Origin: Sinomonas terrae | GTDB lineage: Bacteria > Actinomycetota > Actinomycetes > Actinomycetales > Micrococcaceae | Direction: 5' to 3' | DNA: 64,000 nt | Assembly: GCF_022539255.1 (NCBI RefSeq) | Contig: NZ_JAKZBV010000002.1 | Span: forward strand, 138,520 to 202,519 | In this document: in pieces, positions 1 through 9,539 of the stretch | How the letters are laid out: each line of letters starts with the position of its first letter | Position numbering within the stretch: position 1 is the stretch's first letter | The notes under the pieces: generated by a model | Seen by the model: the letters and a program-made list of their open reading frames with translations, nothing else | Databases searched by the model: none | Told to the model about the DNA's origin: nothing | Program-made: the position numbers and the translations under genes

Positions 1-386
1 ACGCCGCCGAAGATGTTCCCAGATGATCACGATTGCTCCGGAAGGTGATGTCATGGATGAGTCGAAGCATCCGGATGCGGGACTCAGGCTTCACAGTGAG
101 GCTCCGGCGGAAGGGGATACCACATTTGATCCCACAGACGACCGGATGCATGCGGAGGAACCTGCTGAAGGGCCTGCCGGCCCCGATGGGCCGGCTCCCG
201 CAGCGGCAGCCATCAGGAACCTGGGGGCGGCGATTCGGCCGCCACGGACCAGTGGTAAGACCGGCTCCAGGCCACAGCCGGAGCCGGCGCAGCCGTGACA
301 GACCCGCACGGCGGACAGAGAAATGCCGACGGCAGCCGCTCCGCGCAGCGGGGCCGGCATCGTGATACCGAAGGAGGCCGGTAACG
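1..386. other. No gene confidently assigned
   Basis: Overlapping open frames occur on both strands (23-298 plus; 91-360 minus). Neither shows a recognisable domain, and both look like the long random frames expected in GC-rich DNA. The plus frame would encode a 91-residue protein rich in Pro, Ala and Glu. The only clear signal is a Shine-Dalgarno-like AAGGAGG at 371-377, which belongs to the next gene. Confidence 0.4.
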
Positions 387-721
387 GTGCGCCCTAGGGC
401 AACGCCCGAACTATCCGCGCGGCGCAAAGATCTGCCCCAGAAATTCATGATGCCTCTACGGCTTTCAGTCAGGAGGTTCTCAAGGACGGTGCCCTGGATG
501 AGAAGACCAAGCAGCTGATCGCCGTCGCCGTCGCGCACGTGACCCAGTGCCCCTACTGCATCGACGGACACACCAGACTCGCGTCCCGCAAGGGCGCCAC
601 CGACAGGGAGGTCATGGAGGCCATCTGGGTGGCAGCTGAAATGCGCGCCGGCGGGGCCTACGCCCACGCCGCGATCGCCCTGGATGTCTTGGACCACGAG
701 ATGTCCCGGGCAGACGGGTAG
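387..721 (+). pseudogene. AhpD/carboxymuconolactone decarboxylase-like protein, frameshifted
   Basis: Members of this alkylhydroperoxidase D-like family use a CxxC pair to reduce peroxides or act as small oxidoreductases. The catalytic motif CPYCIDGH is present, followed by the usual MEAIWVAAEMRAGGAY segment. A good ribosome site (AAGGAGG, 371-377) precedes a GTG at 387, which reads V-R-P-R-A-T-P-E-L-S-A-R-R-K-D-L. Family-like sequence then continues in another frame (AFSQEVLKDGALDEKTKQL), so one base appears to be missing near 440-447. The downstream frame has no start codon of its own between the stop at 395 and the CPYC motif except a GTG inside the domain at 539. It is either a recently broken gene or a sequence error. 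Confidence 0.7.
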
Positions 722-812
722 CGGTGTTTGCACGGGATCACCGGCCAGGGCTGAGGTGCGGGCAGCCGTCAAGCCGCGGGACCGTGTGCGAGCCCGGCGG
801 GGGAAAGGGTCT

Positions 813-1148
813 TCAGGCGACCTGGTGCAGGTCGGACCCGGGGCGGATCCGGTGCGAGGCTGGCGGCCTGCGGGTCCCCGGGGCCACCAGGCCGACGGGG
901 CCACCGGCCGGGGACCGCGGGATCTGCAGCGCGGCCGGGGGCTCCGATGGCCGGCGGAGGGGGACTTCCGGGCATAGGTCGTTGACCAGGCCCATTCCGG
1001 CGTACTCGCGCACGTCGTCGATGCCGGAGACTGCTGCGGGCTTGTCGGGGAAGGGCCGCGAGACGGCCACCACGGTTCCGTCGGGGGCCTTCAGGCTGAA
1101 CCTGAAGCGCATGTCGTCGTCGATGAAGAGCTCGAATGTACCGGCCAT
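813..1148 (-). CDS. DUF1508 (YegP-like) domain protein
   Basis: This 111-residue protein starts MAGTFELFIDDDMRFRFSLK and continues PDGTVVAVS..F.DK.AAVSGID, the pattern of DUF1508 domains (about 50-60 residues, function not established). The DUF1508 part is residues 1-60. The remaining Pro/Arg-rich tail is not typical and may be low-complexity extension. It lies downstream of narK on the same strand, separated by about 147 bp that contain a perfect inverted repeat (1196-1216), so it probably has its own promoter. No role in nitrate respiration can be claimed. Confidence 0.7.
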   Translation of the reverse strand: MAGTFELFIDDDMRFRFSLKAPDGTVVAVSRPFPDKPAAVSGIDDVREYAGMGLVNDLCPEVPLRRPSEPPAALQIPRSPAGGPVGLVAPGTRRPPASHRIRPGSDLHQVA

Positions 1149-1195
1149 GGCGTCCTCCTCGGGACTGAAGCGATCCGGCGTCCTATGCCTTCCAT

Positions 1196-1216
1196 TCTTC
1201 TACGCGTTGTAGAAGA
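1196..1216. promoter_or_regulatory. 8-5-8 inverted repeat upstream of the DUF1508 gene
   Basis: The arms TCTTCTAC and GTAGAAGA are perfectly complementary around a 5-bp centre (GCGTT). It lies about 48 bp upstream of the DUF1508 start and 80 bp beyond the narK stop. There is no T-run, so an operator is likelier than a terminator. The regulator is unknown. Confidence 0.4.
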
Positions 1217-1295
1217 TGACAAGCCCGGTTCTCCGCCGCTGTGGGGCCGGGGCGGGGGACGGTGTGCTTTCGGACGAGTCGGGCGGGGAACAGCT

Positions 1296-2537
1296 TCAGG
1301 GGGAGTCCGTCGCGGTCGTCCTCTCCGTGCGGCGAGACAGGCGCAGCCCCACGAGCGCAGCGAGGACCAGTGCGAGGAGGGCCGTGGCGACCAGCAGCAT
1401 CAGCCCTATGGCATAGCTGTGCTCGGCGGCGTTGTAGGTGGCGCCCATGACGAGCGGCGGTATGTAGCCGCCGAGCCCGCCGGCGGCGCTGACGACGCCG
1501 GTGACCGCGCCGACCATGCCAGCGGGCGCCCGCTGGCCGACCCAGGCGAAGACTCCTCCGGCGCCGAGGCCGAGCGCGGCGGCCATCGCGACGAAGGCCA
1601 GTCCGGTGGGGACCTCACCGGAGGGCTGGAGGTTGACGATGTACGCGAGAACGGCGACGCCGACGAGCGAGGCCAGGACGACCGGGCGGGGGCCGATCCG
1701 GTCGGCGACCACGCCGCCGATGGGCCGGGCGATGACGGCGGCGAGGGCGAAGCCGGCGGTACGGGTGCCGGCCGCGGTGAGGTCGAAGCTGTAGATGTCG
1801 CGCAGGTAGGTGGGCAGGTAGGTGCAGAAGGAGACGAAGCCGCCGAAGACGACGGCGTAGAGGAAGCACAGCTGCCAGGTCACCGGCAGCTTTGCCGCCT
1901 CCAGGAGCTTCCCGAAAGTGCCGTGCTGCACCGGCGTCCACCCCGGCGACTCCCGCATCCCCACCAGGACCACGACGGCGGTCGCCACCAGGAGGACGGC
2001 GATGAGGACGTGGGTGGGCCAGTACCCCATGGACTGGACGAGGCGGGGCGTGAGGAACGCCGAGAGGGCGGTGCCGCCCATGCCCATCCCGAAGACGCCG
2101 GTTGCGAAGCCGCGGCGCTGGGCCGGGTACCAGGCTGCGGCGAACGGGATGCCGGCAGTGAAGACGGTCCCGGCCGCGCCGAGGAGGAACCCGAAGAGGA
2201 TCATGAGCCAGAACGAGCCGATGCTCCCGGCAAGGGCAACGAGCAGGACGAGCGGTGCCGTCGCCGCGAGGATGACGGACAGGAGGAGCCGCCCGCCGAA
2301 CCGGTCCGTCAGGACGCCGACGGGCACCCGGCCGAGGGATCCCACCAGGACCGGCATGGCCACGAGGGCCCCGGTCTGAGCGGCGTCCAGGCCCATCTGG
2401 TGGGCGTAGCGGCTGCCCAGCGGGGCGATCACGGTCCAGCCCCAGAAGCCTACAGCCGAGGCGAGCGTGGCGAGGGCGAGGTTGCGGCCCGCGCCGGGGA
2501 GGGCGAAGGGGCGGCCGGGTTCGGCTGCTTTCGTCAC
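1296..2537 (-). CDS. narK: Nitrate/nitrite transporter, MFS family (NarK type)
   Basis: A 413-residue polytopic membrane protein of the major facilitator superfamily with about twelve hydrophobic segments, the usual length for NarK/NasA-type transporters. It has the MFS loop motif GRVPVGVLTDRFGGR between helices 2 and 3, and Gly-rich helices including GLGAGGVFAWVGQRAP, comparable to the NarK nitrate signature. It starts 31 bp after narI and closes the nar operon, so nitrate uptake or nitrite export is the natural role. Direction of transport cannot be read from sequence. Confidence 0.88.
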   Translation of the reverse strand: MTKAAEPGRPFALPGAGRNLALATLASAVGFWGWTVIAPLGSRYAHQMGLDAAQTGALVAMPVLVGSLGRVPVGVLTDRFGGRLLLSVILAATAPLVLLVALAGSIGSFWLMILFGFLLGAAGTVFTAGIPFAAAWYPAQRRGFATGVFGMGMGGTALSAFLTPRLVQSMGYWPTHVLIAVLLVATAVVVLVGMRESPGWTPVQHGTFGKLLEAAKLPVTWQLCFLYAVVFGGFVSFCTYLPTYLRDIYSFDLTAAGTRTAGFALAAVIARPIGGVVADRIGPRPVVLASLVGVAVLAYIVNLQPSGEVPTGLAFVAMAAALGLGAGGVFAWVGQRAPAGMVGAVTGVVSAAGGLGGYIPPLVMGATYNAAEHSYAIGLMLLVATALLALVLAALVGLRLSRRTERTTATDSP

Positions 2538-2568
2538 CGGGTCTCCTCAGGAGGTCGGGTTGGGCGGT

Positions 2569-3318
2569 TCAGCGTTCCCGGTCGCGGGTTCCGATGCTTT
2601 CCCAGCCCCGCCGGGAGGGCCTGGCTCCCGGCGCCGGGCCGGTGTCGCGGGAGCGGTAGACGATGTAGGGCCGGAAGAGGTAGTGGAACGGGGCGGTGAG
2701 GGCGTGGACCAGCCGCGTGAACGGCCACAGGGCGAACAGCGCCATGCCAACGAGGGTGTGCCACTTGAACTCGTCGGGCGCTGCGGACATCGCCGCGATG
2801 TCCGGCTGGAAGACGAAGAGGGACCGGAACCAGGGGCTGACGGTCTCGCGGTAGTCGAAGGCAGGGTTGGTCGGCTGGGCGGCGCTGACGAGCGTGGTCC
2901 ACACCCCGAGGGCGATCGCGCCGACGAGGAAGACGTACATCGCCTTGTCGTTGCGCGTGGTCGCCATGAACACCGGGCCGGTGCGGCGGCGCCTGACGAT
3001 CAGCAGCGCGATGCCGAACAGCGTCGAGACGCCGGCCACGAGCCCGACCGTGAGGGCGAGCCAGTGGTACAGGGTCTCGGACATGCCCACGGCGTTGGTC
3101 CACGACTTCGGGATCACCAGGCCGACGAAGTGCCCCGCGATGACGAACACGAGGCCATAGTGGAAGATCGGGGAGCCGATCCGCAGGAGCTTGGACTCGT
3201 AGAGCTGGGACGAGCGGGTGGTCCAGCCGAACTTGTCGTAACGGTAGCGCCAGATGCTCCCTCCGACGAGGACGACGACCATGAGGTAGGGGGCAACGCC
3301 CCAGAGCAGGACGTCCAT
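2569..3318 (-). CDS. narI: Respiratory nitrate reductase gamma subunit (cytochrome b)
   Basis: A 249-residue membrane protein with five predicted helices. It anchors NarGH, oxidises menaquinol and passes electrons through two b-type hemes to NarH. Histidines in HYGLVFVIAGHFVGL and in HTLVGMALFALWPFTRLVH fit the heme ligands. Its ATG overlaps the narJ stop (ATGA), implying translational coupling. The last 30 residues form a charged cytoplasmic tail. It belongs to the narGHJI operon read leftwards. Confidence 0.95.
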   Translation of the reverse strand: MDVLLWGVAPYLMVVVLVGGSIWRYRYDKFGWTTRSSQLYESKLLRIGSPIFHYGLVFVIAGHFVGLVIPKSWTNAVGMSETLYHWLALTVGLVAGVSTLFGIALLIVRRRRTGPVFMATTRNDKAMYVFLVGAIALGVWTTLVSAAQPTNPAFDYRETVSPWFRSLFVFQPDIAAMSAAPDEFKWHTLVGMALFALWPFTRLVHALTAPFHYLFRPYIVYRSRDTGPAPGARPSRRGWESIGTRDRER

Positions 3319-3950
3319 CAGCGAGTTCCTTCCGCAAGCGGCAGCAGTCTCGGGTCGAAGGGCTCGAGGCCGACCTGCTCGCGCGGCGGACCGGCCAGAG
3401 CCATGGCCTCGGCCCGGCTCGTCGGGGACGGACCCGAAAGCGAGGCGCAGACCGCGTCGAGCACGGGTGCGTACGGCGAGGCGTCGGCGGTGAGCTCGAG
3501 GCGCAGGAGCTCCAGGCTTGCCCGGTACTCCTCCAGGAGGGACCGGCCGGCCCCGTAGTCCACCCGGGCGGTGAACTCGAGCACGAGCGGGAGGTAGTCA
3601 GGCAGCTCGCCTCCGAGGTCCACGAGCCAGCCGCTGTCCCGGTACCTCTGCTTGAACTTCCCGAGGGTCTCACCCCGGCGGCGGGTGTCCCCATCCGTCC
3701 AGTACGAGAGGTGGAGCGCGTGGCGGCGCGAGAGGTCGAACGTGTCGACATAGCGTGAGCAGGCTGCCTGCTCCTCCTCGGCCGAGATCTGGGCTGCGGT
3801 GGCCTCGAGGAGGCGCGGCAGCGGGCCTGGGTGCTCGGCGAGGGCCGCCCGGAGCATGGGTAGCGCTTCGCGGACGCGGGCGTCCGGGTAGTCGAGCAGG
3901 ACGGCGGCGGCGGCGTACAGGACGCGGGCCCGCGCCTCGCTACTCTGCAT
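3318..3950 (-). CDS. narJ: Nitrate reductase molybdenum cofactor assembly chaperone
   Basis: A 210-residue cytoplasmic chaperone of the NarJ/TorD family, needed for insertion of the Mo cofactor and proximal Fe-S cluster into NarG and for membrane attachment of NarGH. Recognisable segments are the YPD near residue 20, TFDLSRRHALHLSYWTDGDTR and LPDYLPLVLEF. The ATG at 3950 was chosen because it overlaps the narH end by 11 bp and gives the normal family length. It is not a structural subunit. Confidence 0.93.
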   Translation of the reverse strand: MQSSEARARVLYAAAAVLLDYPDARVREALPMLRAALAEHPGPLPRLLEATAAQISAEEEQAACSRYVDTFDLSRRHALHLSYWTDGDTRRRGETLGKFKQRYRDSGWLVDLGGELPDYLPLVLEFTARVDYGAGRSLLEEYRASLELLRLELTADASPYAPVLDAVCASLSGPSPTSRAEAMALAGPPREQVGLEPFDPRLLPLAEGTR

Positions 3951-5610
3951 CGCCGTCGCCCTTCGGCGGGAAGATGCCCTCCGGGACGCCCTGCCCGTCC
4001 CAGTTGAGCAGGTTGACCCGGCCGTGGAGCTGCCCGGGCTGGGCGCTGCCCTCGCTCGTCTGGCGCTGCTTGAGCGCATGGAACGTCTCGACCGCGACGG
4101 GGACCGGCTTCCCGCTCCCCTCGCCGAAGGAGTCGGAGGGGTACATCCCGGGGCCGTCCTCGAAGTCCAGGGAGCAGCCCATCTCCTCGAGGCTGTGGGC
4201 CTGCTCGACGTGGGCGGTGGGGATGACGTAGCGCTCGTCGTACTTCGCGATGGCCATGAGCCGGTACATCTCCTGGACCGTCGGCCCGGCCATCCCGACG
4301 GCGGCGGCGATGGATTCGTCCGCGCCGGTGCCCAGGGAGATGCCGCGCATGTAGGCGCGCATCGCTGCGAGCCGCCGCAGGACGCCCTCGACGATGCCGG
4401 TGTCGCCCGCGGTGAACAGCTCGGCCAGGTACTCCGAGGGGATGCGCAGGGCGCCGATGGCGCCGAACAGCGTGCTGGCGTCCTCGGCGTCATGTCCTTG
4501 GCTGCTCAGCAGGTCCACGATCGGGGACAGCGGGGGCACGTACCAGACCATGGGCATCGTGCGGTATTCGGGGTGCAGGGGGAGCGCGACCTGGTAGACC
4601 TTGGCGAGCTTGTAGACCGGCGAGCGGCGGGCTGCCTCGAGCCAGTCCTCGGGGATCCCGTCCCGGCGGGCGGCCGCGATCACAGCTGAGTCGTTGGGGT
4701 CGAGCATGAGGTCCAGCTGGGCGCGGTAGAGGCCCTTGGGGTCCGGGGTGGACGCGGCGGCGGTGACGGCGTCGGCGTCGTACAGGAAGATCCCCAGGTA
4801 CCGCAGCCGGCCCACGCAGGTCTCCGAGCACACGGTGGGCAGTCCGATCTCGACGCGCGGGTAGCAGAAGGTGCACTTCTCTGCCTTGCCGCTCTTGTGG
4901 TTGAAGTACATCTTCTTGTACGGGCACCCGGTGATGCACTGGCGCCAGCCGCGGCACCGGTCCTGGTCCACGAGCACGATCCCGTCTTCTGCGCGCTTGT
5001 AGATGGCCCCGGAGGGGCAGGAGGCCATGCAGGAGGGGTTGAGGCAGTGCTCGCAGATCCTTGGCAGGTAGAACATGAAGGTCTTCTCGAACTCGAACCT
5101 GATCTTCTCGCCGTTCTCGCGCCGGAGCTTGGCGATGATGGGGTCGAGCTCGCCGTTCTCGGGGGCCCCGCCGAGGTCGTCGTCCCAGTTGGCGCTCCAG
5201 GTGATCTTCGTGTCCTGGCCGGTGATGAGGGACTTGGGCCGGGCGACGGGGAAGTCGTCCCCGAGGGGGGCGTCGATGAGGGTGCTGTAGTCGTAGGTCC
5301 AGGGCTCGTAGTAGTCCTTCAGCTCGGGCTGGACGGGGCTGGCGAAGATCCCGAGGAGCTTCTTGACCCGTCCGCCGCCCTTGAGCCGCAGCCTGCCCCG
5401 CCTGTTCAGCTCCCAGCCGCCGCGCCAGCGCTCCTGGTCCTCGTAGGTGCGCGGGTAGCCCTGGCCGGGCCGGGTCTCGACGTTGTTGAACCACACGTAC
5501 TCGGTGCCGGCCCGGTTGGTCCAGGCCTGCTTGCAGGTGACCGAGCAGGTGTGGCAGCCGATGCACTTGTCCAGGTTCATCACCATGCCCATCTGGGCCA
5601 TGACCCTCAT
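3940..5610 (-). CDS. narH: Respiratory nitrate reductase beta subunit (Fe-S)
   Basis: A 556-residue iron-sulfur protein that carries electrons from NarI to NarG. Four cysteine clusters are visible in order: CIGCHTCSVTC near residue 16, CEHCLNPSCMASCP, CRGWRQCITGCP, and CTFCYPRVEI..CSETC. The Trp in the third group marks the 3Fe-4S cluster typical of NarH. It starts 28 bp after narG. The length is in the usual range (about 500-560). Confidence 0.96.
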   Translation of the reverse strand: MRVMAQMGMVMNLDKCIGCHTCSVTCKQAWTNRAGTEYVWFNNVETRPGQGYPRTYEDQERWRGGWELNRRGRLRLKGGGRVKKLLGIFASPVQPELKDYYEPWTYDYSTLIDAPLGDDFPVARPKSLITGQDTKITWSANWDDDLGGAPENGELDPIIAKLRRENGEKIRFEFEKTFMFYLPRICEHCLNPSCMASCPSGAIYKRAEDGIVLVDQDRCRGWRQCITGCPYKKMYFNHKSGKAEKCTFCYPRVEIGLPTVCSETCVGRLRYLGIFLYDADAVTAAASTPDPKGLYRAQLDLMLDPNDSAVIAAARRDGIPEDWLEAARRSPVYKLAKVYQVALPLHPEYRTMPMVWYVPPLSPIVDLLSSQGHDAEDASTLFGAIGALRIPSEYLAELFTAGDTGIVEGVLRRLAAMRAYMRGISLGTGADESIAAAVGMAGPTVQEMYRLMAIAKYDERYVIPTAHVEQAHSLEEMGCSLDFEDGPGMYPSDSFGEGSGKPVPVAVETFHALKQRQTSEGSAQPGQLHGRVNLLNWDGQGVPEGIFPPKGDGDAE

Positions 5611-5638
5611 GATCCGCTTCCGCTCATCTGTCTTCCCA

Positions 5639-8600
5639 TCAGTAGGTGACCTCCTGGGACCGCTTGCGGATGGTCGTGACGTTGTCCCTCTGGTTGCCGG
5701 TCGGGCCGAGGTAGTTGAATGCGTACGCGAGCTGGGCGTAGCCCCCGATCAGGTGCGTCGGCTTGACCAGGAGCCTGGTCTCCGAGTTGTGGATGCCGCC
5801 CCGGCGCCCGGTGGCCTCGGACTTGGGGACGTCGATCGTGCGCTCCTGGACGTGGTAGACGAACACGACCCCGGGCGGGATGCGGTGGGAGACGACCGCC
5901 CGGCACACGAACACGCCGTTGGCGTTCACGCATTCGATCCAGTCGTTGTCCCTGATCTCCAGCGCGCCGGCGTCCTCGGCGCTGATCCAGCACGTCGGGC
6001 CGCCGCGGGAGAGCGAGAGCATCAGCAGGTTGTCCTGGTACTCGGAGTGGATGGACCACTTGCTGTGCGGGGTGAGGTACCGGACCGTGACCTCCATGCC
6101 GTTCGCCCCGAGCCGGGGCTCGCCGAAGAGGCGGTGCATGTCCAGCGGTGGCCGGTAGATCGGCAGTGCCTCCCCGAGGTCGCGCATCCAGTCGTGGTCC
6201 AGGAGGAAGTGCATCCGGCCGGTGAGCGTGTGCCAGGGCTTGAGCCGCTCGACGTTGGTCGTGAACGGGGCGTAGCGGCGCCCCCCGGTCTCCGAGCCCG
6301 ACCATTCCGGGGAGGTGATCACGGGCACGGGGGCGGCCTGGGTGTCGGCGAAGCGGATGCGCTTCTCCTCGGACCCCTCGGCGAGGTCCGCCAGGCGGTG
6401 CCCGGTCCTGCGCTCGAGGGTGCGGAAGCCCTGCACGGCCAGCTCCCCGTTGGTCGTGCCCGAGAAGGCCAGGATCGCCTCGGCCAGCTTCGCATCCGTG
6501 TCGATCGCCGGCAGGCCCGCCGCCACCCCGTGCGACATGACCCCGTTCGCCCCGGCCAGCTGGTCGAGCGCGTGGCCCAGGTCGAACGTGACGCCCTTGA
6601 CGGTGAACCCCTTCTCGCGCGCCAGCGGGCCGACCGCGGCCATCTGCTCCCCGATCGCGGTGTAGTCGCGCTCGACGACGGCTACGGCCGGCATGGTCAC
6701 CCCCGGCACCGCCGGGACGCTCCCGTCGCGCCAGTCGCGCACGACGCCCCCGGGCTGGGAGATCTGCCCCGGGGTGTCGTGCTGCAGGGGCACCGTGACG
6801 AGGTCGCGGCGGACCCCGAGGTGGGTCCGGGCCAGCCGCGAGAGCTCCTGGGCGAGGAGGTGGAACATCTCGAAGTCGGTCTTGGTCTCCCAGGGCGGGT
6901 CGATCGCGGGACTGAACGCGTGCACGTACGGGTGCATGTCCGTGGAGGACAGGTCGTGCTTCTCGTACCACGTGGCCGCGGGGAAGACGACGTCGGAGAG
7001 GAGCGTCGAGGAGGTCATCCGGAAGTCTGCGGAGACCAGCAGGTCGAGCTTGCCCTCGGGGGTCTCCTCGTGCCAGGCCACGTCCCTCGGCCGCGGCATG
7101 CGCGCCTGGGCCGCGTTGCCGATGACGTTGTGGTGGGTCCCCAGCAGGTTCTTCAGGAAGTACTCGTTGCCCTTGGCCGAGGAGCCCAGCAGGTTCGAGC
7201 GCCACAAGAGGAGAGTCCGCGGCCAGTTCTGCGGCGCGTCGATGTCCTCGATCGCGGACCGCAGCGCGCCCGAGGCGACCTGCGCGGCGATGTAGGACGC
7301 CTCGGACTCCGCAGCCCCTGCCGCGACGGCCTCGCGCGCCTCGTCCGCGACCTCGAGCGGGCTCCGGTCGAACTGGGGGTAGAACGGCATCCATCCGAGC
7401 CGGGCGGACTGGGCGATCGCGTCGGCGGTGTGCATCCCGTCCAGGTGCCCCTCCGACAGCGGGGAGGCCAGCGCCGAGGCCGTGTAGCCGTCGCTGCGCC
7501 ACTGGCCGGTGTGCATGTACCAGTACGAGGTCCCGGTCATGGTCCGCGGCGGCCTGTTCCAGTCCAGGGCGTTCGCGAGCGAGGCCCAGCCCGTGAGCGG
7601 GCGCACCTTCTCCTGCCCGACGTAGTGCGCCCAGCCGCCCCCGTTGCGGCCCATCGAGCCGGTGAGCATCAGCAGCGAGAGCACGGAGCGGTAGGTGGCG
7701 TCCCCGTGGAACCACTGGCAGATCCCGGCCCCCATGATGATCATGGACCGCCCGTGCGACTGCTCCGCGTTGCGCGCGAACTCCCGGGCGATGCGGATGC
7801 ACTGGGCGGCGGGAACGTTCGTGATGCCCTCCTGCCACGCCGGCGTGTAGGGCACCTGCGGGTCCTCGTAGCCCGCGGGCCATTGCCCGGGCAGGCCGCG
7901 CCGGCCCACCCCGTGCTGGGCGAGCAGCAGGTCGAAGACGGTGGTGACCGTCCTGCCGGCGACGGTGCGCACGGGCACCCCGCGGTGCAGGACCGACCCG
8001 GACCCGTCGGGGGCCTCGAAGCAGGGCAGGAGGACCTCGGCCACGGCCGGGGGCGGGGCGCCCCCGGCCCCGTCGGCCGCGGAGAGCAGCGGGTCGACGT
8101 CCTCGAGGTCCAGGTTCCAGCGGCCCTCGTCGGCGGGGTTGTAGCGGAAGCCCATCGAGCCGTTGGGCACGACGGGCTGACCGGTCGCGGCATCGAGCAG
8201 GACGGTCTTCCACTCGGGGTGCGCCTGGGTCTCCTGCCCGGGCAGGTCGGCCGCCGTGAGGAACTTCCCGGGCACGAGGCCGGTCCCGTCCGGGGAGGGC
8301 ACGAGCGTGACCAGGAAGGGCAGGTCGGTGTAGCGCTTGGCGAAGTCCGTGAAGAACGGCACCTGCCGCTCCAGGTAGAACTCCTTGAGGATCACGTGTC
8401 CCATGGCCATGGCCAGGGCCGCGTCCGTTCCGGCCTGGGCCGGGACCCACTCGTCGGCGAACTTGGTGTTGTCGGCGTAGTCCGGGCTCACGACCACGAC
8501 CTTGGTGCCGCGATAGCGGACCTCGGTCATCCAGTGCGCGTCGGGGGTGCGCGTGATCGGCACGTTCGAGCCCCACATCAGCAGGTACGTCGAGTCCCAC

Positions 8601-9370
8601 CAGTCCCCCGACTCGGGCACGTCGGTCTGGTCGCCGAAGACCTGCGGGCTCGCCACCGGCAGGTCGGCGTACCAGTCGTAGAAGCTCGTCATCACCCCGC
8701 CGATGAGCTGGATGAACCGGGCGCCCGCCGCGTGGCTCACCATGGACATCGCCGGGATCGGGGAGAAGCCCGAGCAGCGGTCGGGCCCGTACTCCTTGAT
8801 CGTGTTCACGTGGGCGGCCGCGGCGATCTCCACCGCCTCGGCCCAGCCCGCGCGGACGAGCCCGCCCTTGCCCCGGGCCTGCTGGTAGCGGCGCCGCCGC
8901 GCCGGGTCCGCCATGATGTCCGCCCACGCGAGCACCGGATCCTTCAGCCGGGCCTTCGCCTCCCGGTACATCTCCAGCAGGACCCCGCGCACATAGGGGT
9001 AGCGCACCCGCGTCGGCGAGTAGGTGTACCAGGAGAACGCCGCGCCGCGGGGGCAGCCGCGGGGCTCGTACTCCGGCCGGTCCGGGCCCACGCTCGGGTA
9101 GTCGGTCTGCTGGGACTCCCAGGTGATGATCCCGTCCTTGACGTACACCTTCCACGAGCACGAGCCCGTGCAGTTAACCCCGTGCGTGGAGCGGACCACC
9201 TTGTCGTGGCTCCAGCGGTCCCGGTAGAACACGTCCCCGGCCCGGCCGCCCTCCCGGAAGACGGCACGGCCGTCCTCCGTCTCCTCCCACCTCGTGAAGA
9301 ACCGCCCCAGGGCGAGCAACGCATCCGAGGCGGTTCCATCAGTTCCAGGGCGAAGCGGTCCGACGGCCAT
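5639..9370 (-). CDS. narG: Respiratory nitrate reductase alpha subunit (Mo-bisMGD)
   Basis: A 1243-residue catalytic subunit that reduces nitrate to nitrite on the cytoplasmic face. The N-terminus has HGVNCTGSCSW (His/Cys ligands of the FS0 4Fe-4S cluster). The Mo ligand Asp lies in the QTDVPES region, after SFYDWYADLPVASPQ. The C-terminal molybdopterin-binding region contains GPTCWISAEDAG and ends with the conserved GPTGNQRDN. The length matches the family. It is the first gene of the leftward narGHJIK operon. The 169-bp gap to the divergent gene at 9540 should hold the operon promoter, but I see no clear FNR/NnaR-type site. Confidence 0.97.
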   Translation of the reverse strand: MAVGPLRPGTDGTASDALLALGRFFTRWEETEDGRAVFREGGRAGDVFYRDRWSHDKVVRSTHGVNCTGSCSWKVYVKDGIITWESQQTDYPSVGPDRPEYEPRGCPRGAAFSWYTYSPTRVRYPYVRGVLLEMYREAKARLKDPVLAWADIMADPARRRRYQQARGKGGLVRAGWAEAVEIAAAAHVNTIKEYGPDRCSGFSPIPAMSMVSHAAGARFIQLIGGVMTSFYDWYADLPVASPQVFGDQTDVPESGDWWDSTYLLMWGSNVPITRTPDAHWMTEVRYRGTKVVVVSPDYADNTKFADEWVPAQAGTDAALAMAMGHVILKEFYLERQVPFFTDFAKRYTDLPFLVTLVPSPDGTGLVPGKFLTAADLPGQETQAHPEWKTVLLDAATGQPVVPNGSMGFRYNPADEGRWNLDLEDVDPLLSAADGAGGAPPPAVAEVLLPCFEAPDGSGSVLHRGVPVRTVAGRTVTTVFDLLLAQHGVGRRGLPGQWPAGYEDPQVPYTPAWQEGITNVPAAQCIRIAREFARNAEQSHGRSMIIMGAGICQWFHGDATYRSVLSLLMLTGSMGRNGGGWAHYVGQEKVRPLTGWASLANALDWNRPPRTMTGTSYWYMHTGQWRSDGYTASALASPLSEGHLDGMHTADAIAQSARLGWMPFYPQFDRSPLEVADEAREAVAAGAAESEASYIAAQVASGALRSAIEDIDAPQNWPRTLLLWRSNLLGSSAKGNEYFLKNLLGTHHNVIGNAAQARMPRPRDVAWHEETPEGKLDLLVSADFRMTSSTLLSDVVFPAATWYEKHDLSSTDMHPYVHAFSPAIDPPWETKTDFEMFHLLAQELSRLARTHLGVRRDLVTVPLQHDTPGQISQPGGVVRDWRDGSVPAVPGVTMPAVAVVERDYTAIGEQMAAVGPLAREKGFTVKGVTFDLGHALDQLAGANGVMSHGVAAGLPAIDTDAKLAEAILAFSGTTNGELAVQGFRTLERRTGHRLADLAEGSEEKRIRFADTQAAPVPVITSPEWSGSETGGRRYAPFTTNVERLKPWHTLTGRMHFLLDHDWMRDLGEALPIYRPPLDMHRLFGEPRLGANGMEVTVRYLTPHSKWSIHSEYQDNLLMLSLSRGGPTCWISAEDAGALEIRDNDWIECVNANGVFVCRAVVSHRIPPGVVFVYHVQERTIDVPKSEATGRRGGIHNSETRLLVKPTHLIGGYAQLAYAFNYLGPTGNQRDNVTTIRKRSQEVTY

Positions 9371-9539
9371 GGCGCCAGCCTAGGGAAGCCGCGCGGGGAA
9401 GTGAAGGCCCCGCCCGCCGCCCGCCCCGGGGACCGGGGCGCAGGCCCGCGGGCGCGGGCTGGGGCAACCCGGCCCCGGATGCGCTCCCTCCCACTTCCCG
9501 ACCGCTCCGTGCCGGGCACAGGCGTTCTATGGTGGGGGC

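Noticed and set aside
23..298. A 91-codon gene at the window start
   Set aside because: No ribosome site or known domain, and a similar-sized frame exists on the other strand; left unassigned.
1185..2699. A 504-codon plus-strand frame opposite narK
   Set aside because: Repetitive Gly/Glu/Asp/Arg composition with no domain; narK on the other strand is clear.
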